From: Baffinella frigidus
Lineage: Eukaryota; Cryptophyceae; Cryptomonadales; Baffinellaceae
NCBI GenBank assembly: GCA_026770585.1
Contig: MU646331.1
Span: forward strand, 923,910 to 938,494
Length of the DNA stretch: 14,585 nucleotides
Direction: 5' to 3'
Positions 1-6,089 of the stretch are shown here, piece after piece (position 1 is the first letter of the stretch; each line of letters opens with the position of its first letter). The notes below the pieces were generated by a model. It was not told where the DNA came from. It worked only from the letters and a program-made list of their open reading frames with translations, and did no database searches. The position numbers and the translations under genes are program-made.

Positions 1-300
1 TAGGGGTTAGGGTTTAGGGTTTAGGGTGTGGGGTTTAGGGTTTAGGGTTTAGGGTTTAGGGTTTAGGGTTTAGGGTTTAGGGTTTAGGGTTAGGGGTTAG
101 GGGTCGGGGGTTAGGGGTAAGGGGTTAGGGATGAGGTTTTAGGGTTGAGGGTTTAGGGTTTTGGGGGGATTGGGGATGAGGGTTCAGGGTGTATGGTTAA
201 GGGGTTTAGGGGTTGTAGGGTTTGGGTTTAGGGGGGTTGGGGTTTAGGGTTTAGGGTTTAGTTTTCGGGGATTGGTGATTAGGGTTCAGGGTTTCTGGTT
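1..300 (+). repeat. Degenerate telomere-type heptad array, G-rich strand on +
   Basis: The first ~100 bases are nearly pure TTTAGGG, with a few TTAGGGG and GTGTGGGG variants. From ~100 to 300 the repeat decays into TTAGGGG, TTGAGGG and GGGGATGAGGG-like units. TTTAGGG is the plant/algal-type telomere repeat. The G-rich strand reads left to right, so these repeats point into the window; a left-hand chromosome end would show CCCTAAA on this strand. The array is therefore interstitial, or the piece to its left has been joined to it. The purest repeats are at the left edge and the array probably continues beyond it. Confidence 0.9.
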
Positions 301-768
301 TAGGGTTTGTGGGGTTTCGGGTTCAGGTTTCGGATGTAGGGTTTCGGATTTCAAGTTTCGGGTTCAGATTTCGGGTGTAGGGTGTCGGGTTTCGCGTGTC
401 GGGTGCCGGGTTTCGGATTTCGGGTTTCGGATTTCGGGTTCCAGGTTCCGGGTTTCGGGTATCGGGTTCAGGTGTCGGGTGTCGGGTCTCAGGTGTCGGG
501 TTTCGGGTTCAGGTTTCGGGTGTCGGGTTTCAGGTTTCGGGTTTCGGGTGTCGGGTTTCGGGTGTCGGGTTTCGGGTTTCGGGTTCAGGTTTCGGATGTC
601 GGGTGTCGGGTTTCGGGTGTCGTGTTTCGGATTTCGGGTGTCGGGTGTCGGGTGTCGGGTGTCGGGTTTCGGGTTTCGGGTTTCGGGTTCCGGGTTTTGG
701 GTTCCGGGTTTCGGATTTTGGGTTTCTTGTTTCGGGTTTCAGGTTTCGGGTTTCGGGTTTCGGGTGCC
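301..768 (+). repeat. TTTCGGG / TGTCGGG heptad minisatellite (telomere-variant array)
   Basis: About 470 bases of seven-base units, mostly TTTCGGG, TGTCGGG, TTCAGGT and TTTCGGA. The period and the GGG match the telomeric heptad, with C replacing A. It follows the TTTAGGG array without a clear junction. Since 7 bases times 3 is 21, each frame reads as a seven-residue repeat: on + a Gly/Phe/Arg/Val/Ser-rich heptad, on - the heptad PETRNPK. This produces several long but meaningless reading frames. The right boundary is sharp, near position 768, where it meets the EGF-like gene. Confidence 0.88.
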
Positions 769-1425
769 GGGACGCACTTGCACGACCCGTCCTCGCGGCA
801 CGCTCCCGCGCCAGAGCAGAACACCCCATCCGACGTCAGCCCTGCACACCTGATCCCGCACTGCTCCCCGGCGTGCCCCACCTCGCACACGCACTTCCCC
901 CCCGTGCACCGCCCCTTCCCCGAGCACCCGCCGTCCGCCCCGCACCCGCCGGACCCCATCGTGCTGCCCGTCCCTGGCTCTCCCACGCTGCCGCCCATCG
1001 TGCTCGGCTGAGCTGCGAAGGAGGAAGCAGGCGCCATCGCTGGAGGAGGCATTTCCTGCTGGGCTTGCTGCTGGGGCCGGAACGCCTGAGCCATCGGCTG
1101 CTGCTGCTGCTGCTGTTGGTACTGTTGCGCATACTGCGGATACGGCTGATGCTGTGTCTGCGGCTGCTGAAGCGGCTGCTGAGGAGGTGGCTGCTGCTGC
1201 TGGGGGACGGCAAACTGCGCCGGGATCTGAGGGGTCAATGCGCGGGGCTGCTCCATCGCAGGAACCGTCGCTAGCGCAGCCATCGGCCTTGGCTGCGAAA
1301 CCACTGTCTGCTGCTGGCCGGAGAACGGGGCTGCGAGGGGCTTGTTTGCCGGTGCCATCGACGCCGCTTGCTGCTGAGCCTGCATTTGCCCAGAGGCAAC
1401 CTGGATCGCCTGGCCAGCCATCGGC

Positions 1426-1461
<36 letters not shown>

Positions 1462-1703
1462 GGCTGCTGTTGCTGCTGGGGGGCTGCCTGAACTCCAGTG
1501 GGACGGGGCGCGGCCTTGACAGTTACTTCCGAGAGCTGGTTGGCGAGATCCTGCGCTGTGGAGCTAGGCGCAGCCACTGGCGAGATAGCCTGCTGGGTGG
1601 TGCTTCCAGCTGCGATGGGCGCAGCAGCCACGGCAGAGCAGACTGCCAGCAGAGAGCACGCGAGGAGAAGGCAGGCTGTTCCGCATCTCCCAGGAGAGAG
1701 CAT
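585..1703 (-). CDS. Secreted Gln/Pro-rich EGF-like protein, 3' end truncated into heptad repeat
   Basis: This is a 372-residue frame. I chose the ATG at 1703-1701 because it opens a classic signal peptide (MLSPGRCGTACLLLACSLLA, then VCSAVAAAP). A GTG/ATG-less upstream extension exists in frame but spoils the signal. Residues ~30-235 are low complexity, rich in Gln, Pro and Ala, with an 11-Gln run. Residues 254-282 form a complete EGF-like module of tenascin type (C-x5-C-x5-C-x4-C-x-C-x8-C). A second module starts at C286 (C-x9-C-x5-C-x5-C-x-C, ending C310) but lacks its sixth cysteine. From residue ~314 to the stop (TGA at 587-585) the protein is PETRNPK-like heptads translated from the minisatellite. 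The product is expected to be extracellular or cell-surface; its partner is unknown. Because the second EGF module is cut, this is probably the surviving 5' part of a longer gene broken near 766. No intron is needed in the frame shown. The gene may still be expressed with a neomorphic tail, or be a pseudogene. Confidence 0.72.
1428..1478. repeat. CTG/CAG triplet repeat encoding poly-Gln
   Basis: Eleven uninterrupted CTG units (1428-1460) are followed by CGG and five more CTG/TTG-type codons. On the minus strand they give Gln5-Pro-Gln11 in the EGF-like protein. Pure codon runs like this are length-unstable. Confidence 0.9.
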
Positions 1704-1895
1704 CGCAACAGCCCGGCTGACGTGGATCTCAGCCAAAGTTGACAACAAGTTGCCTTTTGAAGTGACAGGACGGGCCCGCCTCGGGGCCCACACTTTACAC
1801 TGGGGGAAACCTCTACATGCGTTTGGTTTGACATCTGTCTCATCTCACACCCCCACACAACCCCCCTCACCTTGTGGGGTATCCGTGGTTGGAGC

Positions 1896-1902
1896 TTTTA
1901 TA
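1896..1902 (-). promoter_or_regulatory. Probable TATA box of the EGF-like gene
   Basis: The minus strand reads AGTATAAAAGCTCC here, about 195 bases upstream of the chosen ATG. The same 10-mer AGTATAAAAG lies 86 bases upstream of the TRAF-like gene's ATG, which strengthens both calls. A start site ~30 bases downstream would leave a 5' leader of roughly 160 bases. The match is by motif only. Confidence 0.4.
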
Positions 1903-1908
1903 CTTCAG

Positions 1909-2170
1909 CCATGGGATACCATGAGCCTCAGAACAAGGCTGACTTGGGTTCGGTGTGTGTGCGAGCGCGTTCCTCTTTGGGATAACTCAAACACCCCAAC
2001 AGAGCCACCCTTTATCCCCTCTTCACGAGCCTCTGCAATGGAGAGCGAAACGCGATCCGAAAGCAAACATGCTTTCTTTGCAGTCCTTTCTACGGAAGGG
2101 CGTGTCGTTGGGCTATGTTGGGCGAAATTAAAACCTAAAGGACCTACAAAGTCTCTGCAGTCCTTTCTAG
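1909..2170 (+). repeat. Dispersed repeat family P, copy 1
   Basis: The copy starts with CCATGGGATACCATGAGCCT and continues with GCTGACTTGGGTTCGGTGTG (from 1938), a GATCCGAAAG hairpin, GGGCGTGTCGTTGG, and ends in AAACCTAAAGGACCTA. The same order of blocks recurs at 2171, 3011, 3251 and 3371. It contains a short hairpin, GAAAGCA-aaca-TGCTTTC (2059-2076). The copy begins only 7 bases beyond the TATA box of the EGF-like gene. No protein is recognisable in it. Confidence 0.85.
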
Positions 2171-2450
2171 GCTGACTTGGGTTCGGTGTGTGTGCGAGCG
2201 CGTTCCTCTTTGGGATAACTCAAACACCCCAAAAGAGCCACCCTTTACCCCCTCTTCACGAGCCTCTGCACTGGAGAGCTCAACGCGATCCGAAAGCAAA
2301 AATGCTTTCTTTGCAGATCCCTTCTACGGAACGGCGTGTCGTTGGCGTACGTTGGGAGAAATTAAAACCTAAAGGACCTAAAGGACGGAAGGGCGTGTCG
2401 TTGGGCTATGTTGGGAGAAATTAAAACCTAAAGGACCTAAAGGACCAAAG
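2171..2450 (+). repeat. Repeat family P, copy 2 (tandem to copy 1)
   Basis: It begins at GCTGACTTGG directly after copy 1 and is nearly identical for ~210 bases. The last block, GGGCGTGTCGTTGG through AAACCTAAAGGACCTAAAGG, is then itself duplicated (ends near 2380 and 2445). The hairpin is GAAAGCA-aaaa-TGCTTTC at 2292-2309. Confidence 0.85.
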
Positions 2451-2498
2451 TCTCTCTCCTGTAAAGAGCTCAAACGCCCGATGAGGATTACCCTTGAG

Positions 2499-2630
2499 CC
2501 GGTTTCTGCCGCGGTCCTCTGTGCAGGGGGGCTTGAAGTGATCCGAAAGGAAGCATGGCCTTTCTACAGAACAAGTTCCGAAGTCCGCCTATGTTGGGAG
2601 CTCGAAGAACCTAAAGGACCTAACGGTTAA
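2499..2630 (+). repeat. Repeat family Q, copy 1
   Basis: This ~130-base unit runs CCGGTTTCTGCCGCGG, GATCCGAAAGGAAGCATGG, CCTTTCTACAGAACAAGTTC, GTCCGCCTATGTTGGGAG, CTCGAAGAACCTAAAGGACC. Further copies lie at 3621 (-), 4962 (+), 5809 (foldback) and 5957 (-). Family P shares the GATCCGAAAG and CCTAAAGGACCTAAAGG blocks, so P and Q are probably related. Confidence 0.85.
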
Positions 2631-2930
2631 TAGCTCTCTCTCTAGCTAGAGCTGACCCCCAAGATTCCCCGTTTCGGAAACCTCTACACATCCACCTTTA
2701 TCTCCTTTCATCTTTGGTGTCTGGCTGATGTCACCTCACCCCCCCCACAAAATCCTCACCCCTTGGAATTTTGTTCTCTCTTGACATCTGGGGCAACCTC
2801 TGTGTTTTCCTAGTTCATTCCCCAGCTTCACGTGACAGGTTATACGCCTCCCCGGCTTTACACCTAGCACTATCAGTCAACTGGGGTTTACACCAAGCCA
2901 GATTACTACTGCCTCAATGTCGTTCGGAGT
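2631..2930. other. Non-coding spacer with a degraded copy of the 1800-1870 region
   Basis: GAAACCTCTACA followed ~40 bases later by a TTTGGTGTCTGGCTGATGTC / CACCTCACCCCCCCCACAAA stretch (2678-2765) resembles GAAACCTCTACATGCG... and CACCCCCACACAACCCCCCTC at 1806-1870, upstream of the EGF-like gene. The rest (2766-2930) shows no recognisable gene or repeat. Confidence 0.4.
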
Positions 2931-2991
2931 TCCCCTCCCAGAATCGGAGTCGGAGTTCCCCTCCCTGAGTCGGAGTCGGAGTTCCCATCCT
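2931..2991 (+). repeat. 26-bp minisatellite, about 2.5 copies
   Basis: The unit is GAATCGGAGTCGGAGTTCCC plus CTCCCT. A partial first copy (TCGGAGTTCCCCTCCCA) is followed by two fuller ones, the last ending GGAGTTCCCATCCT. Confidence 0.75.
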
Positions 2992-3010
2992 ACCCACACT
3001 ACCCACACAA

Positions 3011-3250
3011 CCATGGGATACCATGAGCCTCATAAAGGCTGACTTGGGTTCGGTGTGTGAGAGAGCATGGCAACCAATTGGTATACCTTTACACACACCG
3101 AGAGAACCACCCTCCATCACCTCTTCAAGAGCCTCTGCACTGGAGAGCTCAACGCGACCCGAAAGCAAAAATGCTTTCTTTGCAGTCCTTTCTACGGAAG
3201 GGCGTGTCGTTGGCATATGTTGGGCGAAATTAAAACCTAAAGGACCTAAA
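3011..3250 (+). repeat. Repeat family P, copy 3
   Basis: It opens with the same CCATGGGATACCATGAGCCT leader as copy 1, then GCTGACTTGGGTTCGGTGTG. The hairpin GAAAGCA-aaaa-TGCTTTC lies at 3161-3178 and the copy ends in AAACCTAAAGGACCTAAAGG. The middle (3060-3110) diverges from copies 1 and 2. Confidence 0.8.
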
Positions 3251-3370
3251 GGGCACTGGAGAGCTAAATGCGATCCGAAAGCAAAGACGCTTTCTGATCC
3301 TTCCTACGGAAGGGCGTGTCGGTGGGCCATGTTGGGAGGAATTAAAACCTAAAGGACCTAAAAGACTTTG
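3251..3370 (+). repeat. Repeat family P, partial copy 4
   Basis: It retains only the 3' half, from GGCACTGGAGAGCTAAATGC to CCTAAAGGACCTAAAAGACT. The hairpin is shortened to GAAAGC/GCTTTC (3277-3294). Confidence 0.75.
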
Positions 3371-3550
3371 TGTCTCTCTCAGAGAACAACCCTTTATCCC
3401 TTCTTCACGAGCCTCTGCACTGGAGAGCTCAACGCGATCCGAAAGCAAAAATGCTTTCTCTGCAGATCCTTTTCACTGTTTACGGAAGGGCGTGTCGTTG
3501 GGCCATGTTGGGAGGAATCAAAACCTGAAGGGCCGAAAGGACTCGCTGTC
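3371..3550 (+). repeat. Repeat family P, partial copy 5
   Basis: It holds the block from CCCTTTATCCCTTCTTCACG through GAAAGCA-aaaa-TGCTTTC (3441-3458) to GGGCGTGTCGTTGGGCCATG and the AAACCTGAAGGGCCGAAAGG end. A 6-base insertion near 3472 separates it from the consensus. Confidence 0.75.
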
Positions 3551-3620
3551 TCTCTCTGCACAACAAAGCTCTAACTACATGTACCAAGCTGTTGTCGCCG
3601 TGTCCGTCGGGGAGGCTTGG

Positions 3621-3757
3621 TCCATTTAGGCCCTTCAGGTTCTGTTAACTCCCACCATAGGCGGACACCGGAACTTGTTCTGTAGCAAAACCATGTTTCC
3701 TTTCGGATCACATCAAGCCCCCCTGTACAGAGGATCGCGGCAGAACCGGCTAAAGGG
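3621..3757 (-). repeat. Repeat family Q, copy 2, inverted
   Basis: On the minus strand this reads GGATCACATC-type sequence reversed, that is GATGTGATCCGAAAGGAAAC, then AACAAGTTCCGGTGTCCGCC and TATGGTGGGAGTTAACAGAA. The hairpin partner CCTTTC has been lost (now TTTTGC). Confidence 0.8.
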
Positions 3758-3876
3758 CGGTGGGGGGCCTTTCTCTCGGGCCGTGTCAGCGCAGGCTCAG
3801 ATTTTTGGGGAATTCGGTCATAGTCTTACAAAGCCTTCACGAAGGGAATACGGTGGCTGAAGGGATATCTAGGTTA

Positions 3877-3968
3877 CAAGAACCAAGAACCCAGAACCAA
3901 GAACTTAAGAACCTTGACTGGATTTTGAGAACCTTGACCGGAACTTAAAAACCTTGACCGGACCGAGG
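3877..3968 (+). repeat. AAGAACC heptads passing into a 21-bp tandem repeat
   Basis: AAGAACC / CAGAACC / AAGAACT heptads (3877-3910) are followed by about three 21-base units of the type AGAACCTTGACCGGAACTTA. The period is again seven bases or a multiple of it. Confidence 0.7.
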
Positions 3969-4220
3969 GGTTCTAAATCGAATTTAAGAAAACAGACACC
4001 GACCGAGACTCGGCCAAAAGTGTTTGTATGGCCCGGTCTTCCCTGCATAGTGGTTTCGATCCGTAATAGTAAATCACCTTTTATCTCTCTATCTGAGGAA
4101 TATTTTCCCACGATTCACACGAACAGGATTCCACGAATATTAAGTAAATAATTTATGTTTTGTAAGGAGACGATGGCTAATCCGGCAAGGCTTCAAGTGC
4201 CAAAACTTGCAGGATCAGTG

Positions 4221-4465
4221 CACCCCTAACCCTAATTCCTAAACCCTAAACCCTAAACCTTAAACCCTAAACCCTAAACCCTAAACCCTAAACCCTAAAC
4301 CCTAAACCCTAAACCCTAAACCCTAAACCCGAAATCCTAAAACCGAAACCCTAAACCCTCAACCCTCAACCCTCAACCCCAAACCCTAAACCCTAAACCT
4401 TAAACCCTAAATTCTAAATCCAAAAAACTAAAACTTAAAAACTAACCCTAAAAAATAAAACCCCA
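4221..4465 (-). repeat. Interstitial telomere-type array, C-rich strand on +
   Basis: About a dozen perfect CCCTAAA units (4262-4330) are flanked by variants: CCTTAAA, CCCGAAATC, CCCTCAA (three in a row near 4360-4380), CCCCAAA, then A-rich decay to 4465. The orientation is opposite to the array at 1-300, so the two face each other across ~3.9 kb. Confidence 0.92.
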
Positions 4466-4961
4466 TGGCGTTTTCTCGTGAGAGTCTTAATTTTCACACT
4501 TTGAAATCTGTTAAAGCACCAAAGTGCTTTGGCAAATTCTCCTTGGCCGGAGGTCTTTAAACTCAACCTGTAGAGAGAAGTGCAGCGATGCAGTGCACAA
4601 CCGAAGAAATGTACGGAATGACTTTACTCCGTGTCCTTACTTTCTCCCATCTCCTCACACTCCACCCCTCAGGGAACAAGACCCGTGTGAAGTCACGTAT
4701 GAGCGGCCGTCACGGGGTACAGTAAGTGGCACAATGAGTAGCATGTGTGGACCTGACGCTGGTTGTTTGGCAATAAATCATCAATCTTTCACGCACCGTG
4801 TAAAGGCACACAGGCTGTTCCTACACGGGGCTTGTCCCCAGAACCCCACCATGCCACCCCCAACGCCAAACCATCCCCCCTACTCTCCCATTCCACCTCG
4901 CCACCGTCACCAGCCCTCTATCCCGGGCCTCTCGCGCCGAGGCGGGCCCGTCCTAGGGCTA
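4466..4961. other. Unique sequence, no gene recognised
   Basis: A frame of ~158 residues (4524-5000) exists, but it is Pro/His/Ser-rich, reads out of a C-rich tract at 4840-4960 and runs into repeat Q copy 3, so I do not call it. I see no RNA gene or inverted repeat here. Confidence 0.4.
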
Positions 4962-5096
4962 GCCGGTTTCTGCTGCGATCCTTTGTACCGAGAGGCTTGA
5001 TGCGACCCGAAAGGAAGCAGGGGTTTGTTACAGAACCAGTTCCAGTGTCCGCCTACGATGGGAGCTCGAAGCACCTACAGGGCCTAAAGGCGGCTG
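4962..5096 (+). repeat. Repeat family Q, copy 3
   Basis: It reads CCGGTTTCTGCTGCGATCC, CTTGATGCGACCCGAAAGGA, CAGAACCAGTTCCAGTGTCC, GGGAGCTCGAAGCACCTACA. The hairpin's right arm is degraded (GGGTTTG instead of GCCTTTC). Confidence 0.8.
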
Positions 5097-5198
5097 CACC
5101 CTGCACCACAGAGTACACAACGTGTAGAGTGCGACCTCTCTCTCTAGGCCCTACTCAGACACAGCCTCGGTGGGGGTGCATGCAAAGTGTCAGGCCAT

Positions 5199-5239
5199 GT
5201 TGGTAGTATGAAAGGGCGGAGGGATCTAATACTACCAAC
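5199..5239. mobile_element. Minimal 41-bp element with 11-bp TIRs GTTGGTAGTAT
   Basis: GTTGGTAGTAT (5199-5209) and its exact reverse complement ATACTACCAAC (5229-5239) bracket 19 bases. The left flank, GGCCAT, is the same as that of the 176-bp element at 5321. It looks like a deletion derivative of that element. Confidence 0.65.
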
Positions 5240-5257
5240 ACGGCCGGCATGTATGCC

Positions 5258-5610
5258 ACCCCACCACGCCCTCCCAAACGCTTAACTATTATTCCTACTC
5301 TCCAGCCGCAGCAAGGCCATGTTGGTAGTATGAAAGGGCTCTCTCAGAGGAGAGATCTACAGGGCTACCTCGCTCATTTATATAAGAAACCGCCCCCCGC
5401 TAGGACCCTACAGTAGGCCTATGCCTATGGCCCTATGGTGGTTCCAGGGGGGGGGGCGGTTTCTTATGAGCGAGGTACCCCTGTAATACTACCAACGCGT
5501 CCTAGGACGGGGCCGCCTCGGGACGAGAGCCCCGGAATAAGAGGGCTGCGTCCTCAAAACCACGCCCCCACAATCGCCAAATCATTATTCCTACTCTACA
5601 GCCGCTTGAT
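5258..5610 (+). repeat. Direct repeat pair flanking a foldback element
   Basis: CCACGCCCTCCCAAACGC..TTATTCCTACTCTCCAGCCGC (about 5263-5308) and CCACGCCCCCACAATCGCC..TTATTCCTACTCTACAGCCGC (about 5560-5604) are ~45-base direct repeats, on either side of the element at 5321-5496. Either could be the remains of a segmental duplication. Confidence 0.6.
5321..5496. mobile_element. Foldback MITE-like element, TIR GTTGGTAGTAT, 176 bp
   Basis: The terminal 11-mers GTTGGTAGTAT (5321-5331) and ATACTACCAAC (5486-5496) are exact inverted repeats. A longer inner pair follows: CTACCTCGCTCA..TAAGAAACCGCCCCCC (5365-5398) against GGGGGGCGGTTTCTTATGAGCGAGGTA (5453-5478). A 6-base TTATAT insertion in the left inner arm spoils otherwise near-perfect pairing. 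There is no coding sequence. I cannot assign a superfamily, and no clear target-site duplication is visible. Confidence 0.75.
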
Positions 5611-5654
5611 GCGCCCGCCCCGATGTCCTAACCCGTCAAATGTCAAATTTCCAC

Positions 5655-5801
5655 AGTAAGTGGACCGCACTAAGCGGACCACTCTCAGGGCTGATCACCA
5701 CATGCTCTCCTATCCCGTTCTCCGCCCCGCCTCGCCCTGCTCAGCGCCTCACCTCTTTCCCCACGCCTACTGAGAGTGCACCACCTGCGAGGTCCACTTG
5801 G
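5655..5801. repeat. Imperfect inverted repeat (AAGTGGACC ... CTCTCAG)
   Basis: AAGTGGACCGCACTAAGCGG plus ACCACTCTCAG (5657-5688) pairs imperfectly with CTGAGAGTGCACCACCTGCG plus AGGTCCACTT (5770-5799). The loop is ~80 bases. Its right arm overlaps the outer arm of the neighbouring foldback. Confidence 0.5.
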
Positions 5802-5937
5802 TGACCTTTAGGTCCTTTAGGTTCTTCGAGCTCCCAACATAGGGACCACTATGGCCTTTCTGCAGGATACGTTCCGGTGTCCGCCTATGGTGGGAGTTAA
5901 ATGAACCTGAAGGACCTAAAGTAGACCTCGCAGGTGA
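5780..5937. repeat. Foldback made of two facing family Q half-copies
   Basis: The outer arms CACCTGCGAGGTCCAC / AGACCTCGCAGGTG enclose an inverted pair of Q ends: CTTTAGGTCCTTTAGGTTCT..CCCAACATAGG (5809-5848) and CCTATGGTGGGAG..AACCTGAAGGACCTAAAG (5885-5921). The central GCCTTTCTGCAGGATACGTT is the middle of Q. Confidence 0.7.
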
Positions 5938-5956
5938 TGCAGTCTCATCAACTCCC

Positions 5957-6080
5957 ACCTCCTCCTTTAGGTCCTTTAGCTTCTTCGAGCTCCCAATATA
6001 GGCGGACGCCGGAACTTGTCCTGCAGAAAGGCCATGCTTCCTTTCGGATCACATCAGGGCCCCCGGTGCAGAAGGGGTGC
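5957..6080 (-). repeat. Repeat family Q, copy 5, abutting the TRAF-like gene's stop codon
   Basis: On the minus strand this reads GATGTGATCCGAAAGGAAGC, ATGGCCTTTCTGCAGGACAA, GTTCCGGCGTCCGCCTATAT, then AAGCTAAAGGACCTAAAGGA. The hairpin GAAAGG/CCTTTC is intact. It begins about 10 bases past the gene's stop codon, so it would be the 3' UTR or transcript end. Confidence 0.8.
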
Positions 6081-6089
6081 AGACCACGC

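Noticed and set aside
1-300. A functional chromosome end at the left edge
   Set aside because: The G-rich strand points inward. A true left end would show CCCTAAA on this strand.
301-768. CRISPR array
   Set aside because: The repeats are contiguous heptads without spacers, in a eukaryotic setting.
272-1274. Long plus-strand frames (193-292 residues) with Gly/Phe/Arg/Val/Ser repeats
   Set aside because: They are translations of the TTTCGGG heptad array, which stays open because 21 bases give seven codons, and of the antisense of the EGF-like gene. All three frames show the same repeat.
2040-2110. tRNA-like or small-RNA gene in the P repeats (GATCCGAAAG hairpin)
   Set aside because: No cloverleaf, no GTTCGANNC box B and no terminator run. 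Only one short hairpin can be drawn.
4524-5000. 158-residue plus-strand frame
   Set aside because: Low-complexity Pro/His tract, and it ends inside repeat family Q. No recognisable domain.
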